From: Flavobacterium sp. 9
Lineage (GTDB): Bacteria > Bacteroidota > Bacteroidia > Flavobacteriales > Flavobacteriaceae
Direction of reading: 5' to 3'
Length of the DNA: 64,000 nt
Assembly (NCBI RefSeq): GCF_002754195.1
Contig: NZ_PEEU01000001.1
Location: 248,001 to 312,000 of the forward strand
This document shows positions 53,435 through 62,581 of this stretch, in pieces (position 1 is the first letter of the stretch; each line of letters begins with the position of its first letter). A program made the translations under genes and the position numbers. The notes below the pieces were generated by a model that was not told where the DNA came from, searched no databases, and worked only from the letters and a program-made list of their open reading frames with translations.

Positions 53435-53923
53435 TTATTGATTTTCGTTTTCGCTCTTTAATTGTAAAGCTCTTTGCAAAAAACTTTGGTGCAAAATCTT
53501 GTTTTCGGCTTCGTCAATTGCTTTAAGTAAATTATTCTGATTGTCTGCAATATCAGAAAGAACTTGTGTCATTACGCCCCAAACAGGTTCCATTTTCAAA
53601 ATAAGCTCCTGCCCTTTTGTGGTTAGAACAATAAGACGTTTTCGTTCGTCGATTTTATCTTTTTTCGAACGTATCAGTTTTTGCTTTTCCAATTCTTTGA
53701 GCAAACTAATAGTCGAAGGATGTGTATAACCGATTTCGTTTGCGATTTCGACAACACTCAAAACTCCTTTGTGATGTAAGGTATAAATAACCGGAAACCA
53801 TTTAGGCTCAAAATCAATTCCGTACGATTTATAAAACAAAGCACCGTCTTTGCGCAATTGCTCACTGAGACGCTGTAATCGCGTTGAAATGGCTAAAATC
53901 CCCGATTCATCAATAATATTCAT
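53435..53923 (-). CDS. MarR-family transcriptional regulator
   Basis: 162 residues from ATG 53923; the upstream TTG at 53950 would overlap the GNAT gene. It has a winged HTH: KGVLSVVEIANEIGYTHPST, ISLLKELEKQKLIRSKKDKI and DERKRLIVLTTKGQELILKM. It lies 2 bases after the stop of the GNAT gene on the same strand, so the pair is one operon and the regulator probably also controls the GNAT gene. Confidence 0.88.
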   Translation of the reverse strand: MNIIDESGILAISTRLQRLSEQLRKDGALFYKSYGIDFEPKWFPVIYTLHHKGVLSVVEIANEIGYTHPSTISLLKELEKQKLIRSKKDKIDERKRLIVLTTKGQELILKMEPVWGVMTQVLSDIADNQNNLLKAIDEAENKILHQSFLQRALQLKSENENQ

Positions 53924-53925
53924 CC

Positions 53926-54417
53926 TTATTTTTTTAGTTTTAAATGACAAAATACATTGTCTGCGCTCATTATCGGAAATGCTGTTGGAAGCGATTCTTT
54001 CTCAACTGTCACAAAATTGTTTCTTTCGTAAAAACGCAAAGCAGCTTCTAAAATCGATACAGTTCCCAAATATAAATCATCGATTCCATTTTCTTTGCAA
54101 TAATCGATCAAAGTCTCTAATAATTTCTGTGCAATTGAAAACTCTTTTCCTCGGAATTCCTTTTTTACAAACATTTTTCTGATCGCAGCTTCAGAATCAC
54201 TGAATTTTACCAAAGCAATTGTACCAACCAATTCTTCATTGATAAAAGCGCCCCAAAAACCTCCGCCGCTAGCATAATAAAAATTGGTAATATTCAATAA
54301 ATCCGGCTGATCTTCTAATGTAATTGGAACATTAAATTCTTTTTGCTGAATGCTTAAAACTAAATCTACTACAGCATCTGCATATTTATTTTCTATTGGA
54401 ATAATTATCGGTTTCAT
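53926..54417 (-). CDS. GNAT-family N-acetyltransferase
   Basis: A 163-residue GNAT fold. EELVGTIALVKFSDSEAAIR and KMFVKKEFRGKEFSIAQKLL form the acetyl-CoA loop (R-G-K-x-x-[GS]-type), then EAALRFYERNNFVTVEKESL. The substrate is unknown. It is transcribed with the MarR gene immediately downstream. Confidence 0.88.
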   Translation of the reverse strand: MKPIIIPIENKYADAVVDLVLSIQQKEFNVPITLEDQPDLLNITNFYYASGGGFWGAFINEELVGTIALVKFSDSEAAIRKMFVKKEFRGKEFSIAQKLLETLIDYCKENGIDDLYLGTVSILEAALRFYERNNFVTVEKESLPTAFPIMSADNVFCHLKLKK

Positions 54418-54537
54418 ATCAAATAAAATTAAAATACAAAACTACGTAGTTAAATACATAAATAAAAATATTTCTTGAAATTTATGATTTTTTTGATAAT
54501 GCCTGAGCTCGCTAGTTTTTTTCTGTTGCGAAATATG

Positions 54538-54666
54538 CGCGCAAAGACGCAAAGTCGCAAAGTTTTTTTGTTTCTCGCAGATTTAAAAAAGATTTAAGCA
54601 GATACCGCAGATCTTTTTAATGTTTGCCAATAAATATAAAACTTTGCGACTTTGCGTCTTTGCGCG
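54538..54666. repeat. Nested palindrome, CGCAAAGACGCAAAGTCGC family copy 2
   Basis: Perfect 26-bp arms 54538-54563 and 54641-54666. The loop contains TTTCTCGCAGATTT near 54570, the end motif of the 28598-28673 repeat, so two repeat families are nested. It is divergent between the GNAT and TetR genes. Confidence 0.8.
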
Positions 54667-54749
54667 ATTAAAACCCACTCTACAAACACAATAACCAAAA
54701 AAAAATAAAAGACTTAAAATGTGAAACTTATCATAAAAAATGAAAAACA

Positions 54750-54781
54750 TTTGCATATATGACCAATCGGTCATATATTTG
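54750..54781 (+). promoter_or_regulatory. TetR-gene promoter with embedded operator
   Basis: TTTG (54750-54753), 20 nt, TATATTTG (54774-54781) is a full Bacteroidota promoter. Its spacer holds ATATGACC-AATC-GGTCATAT at 54757-54776, a perfect 8-bp inverted repeat that fits a TetR-family operator, so repression would block the promoter. A second site is at 55409-55424. The start point would be near 54787, making ATG 54804 a better start than 54792. Confidence 0.8.
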
Positions 54782-54803
54782 TACTCGATAAATGAAAACT
54801 ATC

Positions 54804-55391
54804 ATGACAAAGGGAGAAGAAACCAGACAATTCATTATAGAAAAAGCAGCACCAATTTTTAATACAAAAGGGATTGCCGCAACTGCTATGAGTGATATTA
54901 TGGAGGCTACGAAGTTGTCGAAAGGAAGTATGTATGTTCATTTTGAAAACAAAGACGTTCTTGCCTGCGCTGCAGTTGATCATAATATGAAGGTTTTGGG
55001 CGATAAACTTTTACTTGAAATCAGTAAAAGCAAAACGGCAAAAGAGGAACTTTATACTTATATAGATTTCTTTAGTAATGCTGTAAATCCGCCTCTTACT
55101 GGAGGGTGTCCTTTATTGAATTTTGGTACAGAAGCCGATGACACCAACCCTATTGTAAAGGAGAAAATAAATAAAGGCTGTAACGCAAATCAGCAATTAT
55201 TGGAAAATAGTGTCAATAAAGGAATCGCAAACGGAGAATTTAATCCGGAATGGAATGCCGAAGAATTTGCAGTCATAATGTTTGCAATGATGGAAGGCGG
55301 TCACTTAATTTCGAGAATGTCAGGCAATAATGATAAGATGAAAATCATCACAAAAAACCTAAAAAAAATTATAGAGGAAAACACACTCTAA
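54804..55391 (+). CDS. TetR/AcrR-family transcriptional repressor
   Basis: 195 residues from ATG 54804; 54792 would be nearly leaderless. The N-terminal HTH is TRQFIIEKAAPIFNTKGIAA, TAMSDIMEATKLSKGSMYVH, FENKDVLACAAVDHN. The C-terminal ligand domain contains Cys in PPLTGGCPLLNFGTEADDTN, a block typical of the QacR/YcdC-like TetR_C_16 group. It sits between two copies of a GACC-n4-GGTC operator, so it probably represses itself and the SDR gene at 55538. Confidence 0.9.
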   Translation: MTKGEETRQFIIEKAAPIFNTKGIAATAMSDIMEATKLSKGSMYVHFENKDVLACAAVDHNMKVLGDKLLLEISKSKTAKEELYTYIDFFSNAVNPPLTGGCPLLNFGTEADDTNPIVKEKINKGCNANQQLLENSVNKGIANGEFNPEWNAEEFAVIMFAMMEGGHLISRMSGNNDKMKIITKNLKKIIEENTL

Positions 55392-55408
55392 TTTTTTTTA
55401 TCATAAAA

Positions 55409-55424
55409 ATGACCTTTCGGTCAT
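55409..55424 (+). promoter_or_regulatory. Second TetR-type operator upstream of the SDR gene
   Basis: ATGACC-TTTC-GGTCAT at 55409-55424, the same half-sites as 54757-54776, 17 bases after the TetR stop and 113 bases before the SDR start. Confidence 0.75.
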
Positions 55425-55537
55425 ATTTATAATAAAAAACAATATCAATTACAAAATTCAATATCAATTATAAACGAATATCAATTACACAAAACATCAA
55501 TTTACAATTCACAATTAACCATTAACAATTAAATATT

Positions 55538-56350
55538 ATGTCAAAAACAATTTTAATTTCAGGATCAACAAAAGGATTTGGTAGAGCCTGGACAGAAGCA
55601 TTTTTAGAAAAAGGATACAAGGTAGCTGCAACAGCCAGAAATATTGAATCTCTTAATGATTTGAAGGCAAAATACGGAGACGCAATTTTACCTCTTACGC
55701 TTGACGTAAACAACCGCGAAGATTCGTTTGCTGTCGTACGAAAAGTACAAGAACACTTTGGAACTATTGATATCTTAATCAATAATGCTGGTTATGCTTT
55801 AAATGGCGCTGTTGAAGAAGCAAGCGAAAAAGAAGCGAGAGCACAATTTGAAACTAATTTCTTTGGTACACTTTGGTTAACTCAAGCTGTTTTACCAATT
55901 ATGAGAAATCAAAAAAGTGGTCACATTATTCAGGTTTCTTCTATTTTGGGAATCACAACTTTACCAAATTTAGGTCTTTATAATGCTACTAAATTTGCTG
56001 TAGAAGGTCTTACTGAAACTCTTTCTCAAGAGGTAAAACAATTTGGAATCAATGTAAGTTTGGTTGAGCCAAATGGTTATGTTACTGATATTTGGGGTAA
56101 CGGATTCAACAGCGAAAATATTCCTGTTTATGACGGAATTAGAAAAGCAATTGCGGATGGACATGATCCTGATACTTTTGGAAAAACAAGCGCTACTGTA
56201 CCTGCGATTGTTAAATTGGTTGAAGCCGAAAATCCACCTTTACGTTTATTCTTAGGAAAAGTAGCGTTGCCATTTGCAAAACAAACTTACGAACAAAAAA
56301 TTGCAACCTGGGAAGAATGGGCTGATGTTTCTGTGGCTGCACACGGATAA
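55538..56350 (+). CDS. SDR family oxidoreductase (TetR-regulated)
   Basis: A 270-residue classical SDR. The cofactor loop is ILISGSTKGFGRAWTEAFLE, then ILINNAGYALNG; the catalytic Ser is in HIIQVSSILGITTLPNLG, and YNATKFAVEGLTETL is YxxxK. It shares clear similarity with the SDR at 59421. It is downstream of a matching TetR repressor and operator, so it is probably induced by a small lipophilic compound. The substrate is unknown. Confidence 0.9.
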   Translation: MSKTILISGSTKGFGRAWTEAFLEKGYKVAATARNIESLNDLKAKYGDAILPLTLDVNNREDSFAVVRKVQEHFGTIDILINNAGYALNGAVEEASEKEARAQFETNFFGTLWLTQAVLPIMRNQKSGHIIQVSSILGITTLPNLGLYNATKFAVEGLTETLSQEVKQFGINVSLVEPNGYVTDIWGNGFNSENIPVYDGIRKAIADGHDPDTFGKTSATVPAIVKLVEAENPPLRLFLGKVALPFAKQTYEQKIATWEEWADVSVAAHG

Positions 56351-56374
56351 TTAAATCCTTGTTTTATAACTCTG

Positions 56375-56413
56375 AAAACTGCGTAGAATTGAATTCTTTT
56401 ACGCAGTTTTTTT
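56375..56413 (+). terminator. Terminator of the SDR gene
   Basis: Perfect 11-bp arms 56375-56385 and 56400-56410, followed by a T-run to 56413, 25 bases after the stop. Confidence 0.8.
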
Positions 56414-56432
56414 ATGCATTTCAATTAAATTT

Positions 56433-56516
56433 AAAATCCGTTTTATCCGCGTTATTATAAAGACGCTGATTTAACTGATTCGTTAAAGCGAAAACGCGGA
56501 TCAAAAAAAGGGATTT
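56433..56516. repeat. Intergenic inverted repeat, AAATCCGTTTTATCCGCG family copy 2
   Basis: Imperfect arms AAAATCCGTTTTATCCGCGT (56433-56452) and AAAACGCGGATC...GGGATTTT (56491-56516). It shares ATCAGCG/AAATCCG motifs with 48599-48710. Confidence 0.6.
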
Positions 56517-56675
56517 TTTTTATTCTGATTCTAGAAAAGGAATAGATATTCTGAAAATTCTATATTTAAAACTTACTATTTCTAAAAATAGCCTCTCTTT
56601 TGATATCATAATCATAAATTACTTTATCGTTTCAGTTTAATCTTCATAAAATTAACAATCCTTCTCGTTTATTTC

Positions 56676-56683
56676 TATCTTTG
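56676..56683 (+). promoter_or_regulatory. -7 box for the histidine kinase gene
   Basis: TATCTTTG (TAnnTTTG), 39 bases upstream of ATG 56723. No clear -33 element. Confidence 0.45.
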
Positions 56684-56722
56684 ATTCCGGTAAAAGCCAA
56701 GATTACAAATACTAAATAAACT

Positions 56723-59170
56723 ATGAAATATTGTTACTGTTTTCTTCTATTGGTTTTTATTTCTGTTCCTTCTTTTGCACAATTACCTTCCTCGACAGCA
56801 CAATATGATTTAAAGAAAAAGAGAGTCTTGATTCAGCTTTGTTCGATGTTTTTGTATGGAAAAAATCAGGGAAAAATTGATGAAGACAGTTCTGCAGTTT
56901 TAGCGGTCAAAGCTTATAATTTACCTCTTTCGCTAAGTTATGATGAAGGTTTTAATGAATCTAAAGAAAATGTTTTACCCGGATCTGAATTTATCGACAA
57001 AGGAAATTTCAAAGCTGTAAACCAACTTTTAGAAAATTCAAAAAATACGGATAGAATTAAATTATTGCTTCAGCTTGGAAGTTTTTACCTTTTTAAACCG
57101 GGAACAAAACCGCAAGATCTTCAAAATGCTTTTTCGAACATAAAAGAAGCTCTCGAACTTAGTAATAAGCTCAAAATCCAAAAATGGCAAAATCAGAGTT
57201 TAATGCTTCTTGGCAAATATTACGCTCAGGCGAATAATCCAATTGAAAGTAAAAACTGTTTTGAAAAAGTTGTCACTCAATGCAAAAAGCAAAACGATCA
57301 AAAAGCATTGGCTGATGCATTGGCAAATCAAGCTTTATATCTGCCATACCAAGATCCGCAAAAGGAAATTCTTTTAAATCAAGTTATAAAATTATATACG
57401 GATTTAGGTTTAGAAGATAAAAAAATAGAAATGCACATGAGGCTTATCACTGTGCATTATTATACCGGAAATATTAAACTTGCGCTCAAAGAATTTTATC
57501 AAAATTTATACTACCAAAGGCAATACGGTTTTAAGCATACACACTTTACCGAAGGTACAATATCCTATGTTGAACTTTTGCGCTACAACACAAAAAGTGC
57601 TTTGTATTATGCTCTAAAGAGTGTAAAAACAATGGAAACGATCAATGATTATAATTTTGCCGATATATTTTATCTCCGTTTTGGCAACGTATATCTTACA
57701 CTTGGTCATTATGAAGAAGCGCTGGATTTGTATAAAAAAAGTGTAGAAGCCGGACATCAAAATATTAATAGTGGTGGTTTTTACAGAAGTTTTGTGAGTC
57801 TTGTTGCAGCACTTTTCTCCAGAGGAAAAACGACGGAAGCCGTAGATTATATCAATAATATTGTACTGAAATATCCTCCAACAGATGTTTTTGATAAAAT
57901 GATCGTTAATAATGTGAGAGCCGTTTGCTACGAACGCTTAAAAAACTACGCGCTGGCAGAAAACTATTTTAAAGAAATGGATCTCAACGCACAAAAACTT
58001 ACAGGTCCTGAAACGTTGTTTGATGTATTAAATTCGTACTCTTCAATGACTGCTTTTTACGCACACAGACACAGACCTGTGGAAGCTAAATTTTATGCGG
58101 ACAAGATTCTGACGCTTTCAAAAACTTATAAACGAAATTATACTTCTGAGAATCTGGAGCTTTCTTTGTCTGTAATAGATTCTTTAAATGGCAATTATCA
58201 AGGAGCGTTGAAGCATTTTCAGACTTATAAAAAACTAAACGATTCTTTGGTTGATTTTTCAAAAAACAAACAAATCGAAGAACTAAAAATTCAATATGAA
58301 ACACTGAATAAAGAACAAAAAATCAAGTTTTTGAACAATCAGTCTTCGTTACAAAAAAGTGAATTACAAAAATCAAAACTGCTGAATAATCTTTCGATAT
58401 GGAGTTTGATTTTATTGTCAATTACAATTGGTTTGCTTTATAACCGTTACCGATTAAAGAAACGAAATCACGCTAAACTGGAGCTTAAAGAGAAAGAAAT
58501 CAAACTGAAAAACACGAATCTGAGGCATTTATTACATGAAAAAGAATGGCTTTTAAAAGAAATTCATCATCGTGTAAAAAACAATCTTCAAACGGTTATT
58601 AGTCTTTTGAATTCACAATCGGCATATCTGGATAATGATATGGCGTTATCAGCGATAAAAAATAGCCAACACAGGATTCATTCAATGTCCTTAATTCATC
58701 AGAAACTTTATAATTCTGAGAATATTTCGACGATAAATATGCCTAATTATATTCGGGAATTAATCGAGTATTTAAGAGAATCGTTTAATCTTGGACAAAG
58801 AATACGTTTCGAAATCAAAGTAGATCCGTTGGAATTAGATGTTGCACAGGCGATTCCGTTAGGACTTATTTTGAATGAAGCGATTACCAATTCGATCAAA
58901 TATGCTTTTCCGGATGATCGCAGCGGAATGATTTATGTAACGCTCGAAGAGACCGCAAATAACTACTATTTACTGACAATTCAAGACAATGGAGTTGGAA
59001 TCGACACTGACTTTTCTTCAAAGAAAATCAACTCTTTTGGTTTAAGTCTGATCAAAGGATTAAGTGCGGATTTGGATGCCAAATTCACAATGGAAAACCA
59101 TAATGGAACGGTTTTGAAAATCGAATTTTTGGCTGAACTTCCTATTTCTAAAAAAGAGCTGGAAATCTAA
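56723..59170 (+). CDS. TPR sensor histidine kinase (HisKA_2 type), orphan
   Basis: 815 residues with an N-terminal signal (MKYCYCFLLLVFISVPSFA). Tetratricopeptide-like helices span about 80-520 (e.g. LGHYEEALDLYKKSVEAGHQ, NYALAENYFKEMDLNAQKLT). One membrane helix lies near 556-575 (LSIWSLILLSITIGLLYNRY), followed by a coiled coil. HisKA_2 is EIHHRVKNNLQTVISLLNSQ, whose second His is the likely phosphoacceptor in HHRVKNN. The HATPase_c follows with LILNEAITNSIKYAFPDDRS (N box), IQDNGVGID (G1) and SFGLSLIKGL (G2). The sensor domain is periplasmic. No response regulator gene is adjacent, so its partner is elsewhere. Confidence 0.9.
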   Translation: MKYCYCFLLLVFISVPSFAQLPSSTAQYDLKKKRVLIQLCSMFLYGKNQGKIDEDSSAVLAVKAYNLPLSLSYDEGFNESKENVLPGSEFIDKGNFKAVNQLLENSKNTDRIKLLLQLGSFYLFKPGTKPQDLQNAFSNIKEALELSNKLKIQKWQNQSLMLLGKYYAQANNPIESKNCFEKVVTQCKKQNDQKALADALANQALYLPYQDPQKEILLNQVIKLYTDLGLEDKKIEMHMRLITVHYYTGNIKLALKEFYQNLYYQRQYGFKHTHFTEGTISYVELLRYNTKSALYYALKSVKTMETINDYNFADIFYLRFGNVYLTLGHYEEALDLYKKSVEAGHQNINSGGFYRSFVSLVAALFSRGKTTEAVDYINNIVLKYPPTDVFDKMIVNNVRAVCYERLKNYALAENYFKEMDLNAQKLTGPETLFDVLNSYSSMTAFYAHRHRPVEAKFYADKILTLSKTYKRNYTSENLELSLSVIDSLNGNYQGALKHFQTYKKLNDSLVDFSKNKQIEELKIQYETLNKEQKIKFLNNQSSLQKSELQKSKLLNNLSIWSLILLSITIGLLYNRYRLKKRNHAKLELKEKEIKLKNTNLRHLLHEKEWLLKEIHHRVKNNLQTVISLLNSQSAYLDNDMALSAIKNSQHRIHSMSLIHQKLYNSENISTINMPNYIRELIEYLRESFNLGQRIRFEIKVDPLELDVAQAIPLGLILNEAITNSIKYAFPDDRSGMIYVTLEETANNYYLLTIQDNGVGIDTDFSSKKINSFGLSLIKGLSADLDAKFTMENHNGTVLKIEFLAELPISKKELEI

Positions 59171-59187
59171 TGTAAACTCAAATTTTA

Positions 59188-59316
59188 AACACATAGAAAC
59201 ATAACTTAACAAATCGTATAAGGCGTTTCACTTGAAATAAAACGCATAGCTATGTGTATTAAAACCAAGTGAAACGCCTCTTTTTTAAATAAACAAAAGC
59301 TATGTTTCTATGTGTT
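59188..59316. repeat. Nested inverted repeat, ACACATAGAAACATA family copy 2
   Basis: Outer arms 59188-59203 and 59301-59316. Inner perfect 14-bp arms 59221-59234 and 59266-59279 (AGGCGTTTCACTTG). The centre is GCATAGCTATGTG near 59244. It is convergent between the kinase and SDR genes. A separate 13-bp stem (59351-59363 / 59370-59382, one mismatch) follows. Confidence 0.8.
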
Positions 59317-59420
59317 AAATTATTTTTTATGATATTATATTAAACTAACCACCAATTCCAAAGAATTACCTTTGAAATTGGTGTAATTAGTTCTTATAAA
59401 AAACCTTTTATTTTTAGAAT

Positions 59421-60266
59421 TTAAACTTCAAAATCTGTCGAAAAAGTAAACTCTTTATTCGCTTCGATTTCATTTTTTAAAGAATCAATTTTATAATTTG
59501 CAAATTGATACGCATCTGATCCTGTTAATAAGTGAAGTGGCGGTTGCGGCCATTTTGTAACTTCAATAATTAATGCCGCTACTTTTTCAGGATCGCCTAA
59601 TTGTTTTCCCGGAAGATCTTCCTGATGGGAGCGCACTGCATCACGAATTCCTGTGTAAGCCTCAATTGGTTCCGAAGATGTGATCAACGAACTACTGTTT
59701 AGAAAATTGGTACGCACATAACCCGGTTCAATAAGCGTTACCTTGATTCCGAAAGGTTTAACCTCTTGCACAAGTGCTTCTGAAATAGCTTCAACCGCAA
59801 ATTTTGTACTGCAATATACTCCCCAACCGGCGCCGGCAAGTAATCCAAATACGGAAGAAAGATTTATAATATGTCCAAATTTTGCAGCTCTCATATGTGG
59901 CAAAATTGCTCTTGTAACGTTTAGCAATCCAAATACATTGACATCAAAATTGGCACGAACTTCTGCATCAGAGCTTTCTTCGATTCCTCCTATTAATCCA
60001 TATCCGGCATTATTTACCAAATATTCAATGGATTCAAATTTTGCCAAAGTATTTTTTACAGCCTGTTTTACGCTTGATTCGTCAACCAAATTTACTTCAA
60101 GCGGAAGAAAGTTCTCCGATGAAATTCCAACTGCTTTTTTAAGCGATTCTGCATTTCTTGCTGTTGCGGCTACGTTATATCCTTGTGCCAATAATTGTTT
60201 GACTAAAATGAGTCCAATTCCTTGAGATGTTCCGGTTATAAACCACGTTTTATCTTGATTTTTCAT
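59421..60266 (-). CDS. SDR family oxidoreductase
   Basis: 281 residues from ATG 60266; the longer frame from 60296 adds 10 residues. It is a classical SDR: TWFITGTSQGIGLILVKQLL, YLVNNAGYGLIGG, HIINLSSVFGLLAGAGWGVY with YCSTKFAVEAISEAL as YxxxK. It is a paralogue of the SDR at 55538 with similar NNAGY and ARNAESL blocks. It is the last gene of a three-gene minus-strand operon (alpha/beta hydrolase, MBL protein, SDR), which suggests a joint role in breaking down or modifying an organic compound. Confidence 0.9.
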   Translation of the reverse strand: MKNQDKTWFITGTSQGIGLILVKQLLAQGYNVAATARNAESLKKAVGISSENFLPLEVNLVDESSVKQAVKNTLAKFESIEYLVNNAGYGLIGGIEESSDAEVRANFDVNVFGLLNVTRAILPHMRAAKFGHIINLSSVFGLLAGAGWGVYCSTKFAVEAISEALVQEVKPFGIKVTLIEPGYVRTNFLNSSSLITSSEPIEAYTGIRDAVRSHQEDLPGKQLGDPEKVAALIIEVTKWPQPPLHLLTGSDAYQFANYKIDSLKNEIEANKEFTFSTDFEV

Positions 60267-60311
60267 AATCTCTTTATTATGTTTATTATTCCTCATTTAC
60301 AAAACGGAAAC

Positions 60312-61331
60312 TTATTTTTTCCCATTTTCTTTAATGTCTTTATAAGCATTTGGAACATTGAAATTAAAATGAAGCCAATTAAAAAGTTCATATCCTTTAT
60401 CAAATTCCTTCATTGTTACGGCAGCTTTTGTCTGCTCTAAAGTGAGACCTTGTTTAACCGAATTTTCGACATTTGTCTTTAATGCCTCGACATAATCAAT
60501 TGTATATTTTATTCCGGCTTTATTCGTAACACGACCGTGACCTGGAACAACAATATCTTTATCGCCAATCATATTATAAATTTTGTTCAGATTGTTTACG
60601 GGTTCTAAAAAATAGCCGTCAAACAACCACGGAATAGTTGGACTTTCGGCGATAAAAGGATTTCCTGCCCACAATACATTTCCCGAAGCCGATTTTAAAT
60701 ACACAAATAAATCTGCCGGAGATTGCGCCGTTCCTACGTTTATAACCTCAACAATATTTCCTTTTCCCATATCAATTTTCATCGTTTCATTGATTGGAAT
60801 TGTAATATCGGCGGGACGATAAACACTCTCTTCGATTCCTCTTCCTTTACCAAAAAGCATAATCATAAACTGCTTAATATTGTCGTAATTTTTAGAAAGA
60901 TTGTCTTTGCAGAATTCGTTTTGAATGACAATAGTTTCTTTTGGAAGTAAATAATTTCCAAAGCAATGATCGCCGTGATCACTCGTATTTATGGCGTATA
61001 CAATTGGTTTATCACTCACGCTTCTGATTAATTTATAAAGTTGGTCGTATAGTCTTTTGCTTAACATGGTTTCGATAAGCAAAACGCCTTTATCTCCAAC
61101 AATAAATCCTGCCGAAGTCGCTTGTGCAATACCTTTTGAGGTTTCTGCTTCGGCGGTTTCAGGCGCTACTGAATAAACGTTTTCTGCGATTTTATGTAAT
61201 TTCAAAGTCACTTTATTCGCATCCCAAATCGGGACATGATCCGGCATTGGAAACTGCGCATAAGCGATAGTATTACAAAGGAAAAACAAGATAACAAATG
61301 CAAATCCTGAGAGAATGTTTTTAGTTTTCAT
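60312..61331 (-). CDS. Secreted MBL-fold metallo-hydrolase
   Basis: A 339-residue protein with a signal peptide (MKTKNILSGFAFVILFFLCN...YAQ). The metallo-beta-lactamase fold shows GFIVGDKGVLLIETMLSKRL and VVPGHGRVTNKAGIKYTI (the late GH motif). The metal motif reads NTSDHGDHCFGN: D-H-G-D-H fits the second half of HxHxDH, but the first His position is Ser, so one zinc site may be altered. It lies 24 bases after the alpha/beta hydrolase gene on the same strand. Activity is probably hydrolytic in the periplasm, substrate unknown. Confidence 0.82.
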   Translation of the reverse strand: MKTKNILSGFAFVILFFLCNTIAYAQFPMPDHVPIWDANKVTLKLHKIAENVYSVAPETAEAETSKGIAQATSAGFIVGDKGVLLIETMLSKRLYDQLYKLIRSVSDKPIVYAINTSDHGDHCFGNYLLPKETIVIQNEFCKDNLSKNYDNIKQFMIMLFGKGRGIEESVYRPADITIPINETMKIDMGKGNIVEVINVGTAQSPADLFVYLKSASGNVLWAGNPFIAESPTIPWLFDGYFLEPVNNLNKIYNMIGDKDIVVPGHGRVTNKAGIKYTIDYVEALKTNVENSVKQGLTLEQTKAAVTMKEFDKGYELFNWLHFNFNVPNAYKDIKENGKK

Positions 61332-61355
61332 GATGTTTATTTTATTCGGATAAAG

Positions 61356-62369
61356 TTATTTTGCAAGGAAAAAAGCCAGTAAATCTTTTTGAACCTGAGC
61401 TGTGTTTTCCTGAACTAACCAATGTCCTGAACCTGCGATTTTTGACTCGGTTACATTCTCTGCAACTAATTTTGAATGATCTTTTAAGAATGCTGCTGCA
61501 AAATATTCTCCACCCATTGCTAGCAAAGGCATTTTAAGTTTTGTTTTCATAAAGATCAAGTTGTCTTTTCCGTCTTGCGGAAAGTTTCCAAACCATTTAA
61601 AACTTGATTTTGCTGCATCTTTTACGGCGTATGCTCTCACAAATTCTGCAGTTTCTTCAGCAGTAAAAGGATCTTTTACGTGTCCAACCATTGGCCAGAA
61701 ATTCGTCAAAAACTCTTTTTCTTTTCCTTTAACAATATCTCCTGAAGCTGGCCATGCAAAAAATCCAAACCACCATGCAGAAGCCGAAACTTGTGACCAA
61801 ACTGGCTCAATTCCCGGAAGTAAAGCATCCATTAAAGCTAGTTTTTTTACTTCACTTCCATATTGTGCTGCATACGCATAAGCGACCATTAACCCAATAT
61901 CGTGACCTGCAAGATTAATATTTGTGTAGCCTAATTTTTTAACCAATTCGTGAATATCGGTTGCCATTGTTTTTTTGTCGTAGCCACCTTCCGGTTTGTC
62001 TGACTCTCCTACTCCTCTTAAATCCGGTGCAATAACAGTAAAATGTTTAGAAAGTTCCGGAAGCAGGCGATTCCACATGTACCAGTTTTGACCAAAACCA
62101 TGAACTAATACTAATGGATCGCCTTTTCCTCCAATTACATAATGAATTTTTACGCCGTTTACCAATGCGGTTTCGTGTTTAAAATTTGCCGGCGGATCTG
62201 CTGGTTTCGCAACTGCTGAATCTGCTGTTGCAGTTGATTCTTCGGAAACGGTTTTTATAGGTTCTTCTTTTTTATTGCATGATGCAAATGATAAAAAACT
62301 GATTAGTAACAGGCCAAAGATTCCTTTTGAAGCTTTTGACCATACATTTTGGTTAGAAATTGATTTCAT
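61356..62369 (-). CDS. Alpha/beta hydrolase lipoprotein, epoxide-hydrolase-like
   Basis: 337 residues with a lipobox (LLISFLSFASCNKKEE). The alpha/beta hydrolase fold shows LVLVHGFGQNWYMWNRLLPE (oxyanion HG), APDLRGVGESDKPEGGYDKK, and the nucleophile is Asp in NLAGHDIGLMVAYAYAAQYG, which points to epoxide hydrolase or haloalkane dehalogenase-like chemistry rather than a serine esterase. The His is in IAGSGHWLVQENTAQVQKDL. It is first in an operon with an MBL protein and an SDR, and divergent from a Crp/Fnr gene. The compound handled is unknown. Confidence 0.88.
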   Translation of the reverse strand: MKSISNQNVWSKASKGIFGLLLISFLSFASCNKKEEPIKTVSEESTATADSAVAKPADPPANFKHETALVNGVKIHYVIGGKGDPLVLVHGFGQNWYMWNRLLPELSKHFTVIAPDLRGVGESDKPEGGYDKKTMATDIHELVKKLGYTNINLAGHDIGLMVAYAYAAQYGSEVKKLALMDALLPGIEPVWSQVSASAWWFGFFAWPASGDIVKGKEKEFLTNFWPMVGHVKDPFTAEETAEFVRAYAVKDAAKSSFKWFGNFPQDGKDNLIFMKTKLKMPLLAMGGEYFAAAFLKDHSKLVAENVTESKIAGSGHWLVQENTAQVQKDLLAFFLAK

Positions 62370-62581
62370 GATTTTATATTTAAAAGTTATTAAATGCCTA
62401 CTAATAGGCTAGAATTGTGCCTAAGACATCAACCCTTTTAAATACAAGGATTTACATATTTTTTAAAAAGCCGAAAAAGTTGTATTTCGTTATCATTTGA
62501 AAAACATTGACGATATAACACTAAAATTAAACTCTTCTCACGCAATTACTTTGTCATTTCGCTTAATTCGCGTCATAAAAA

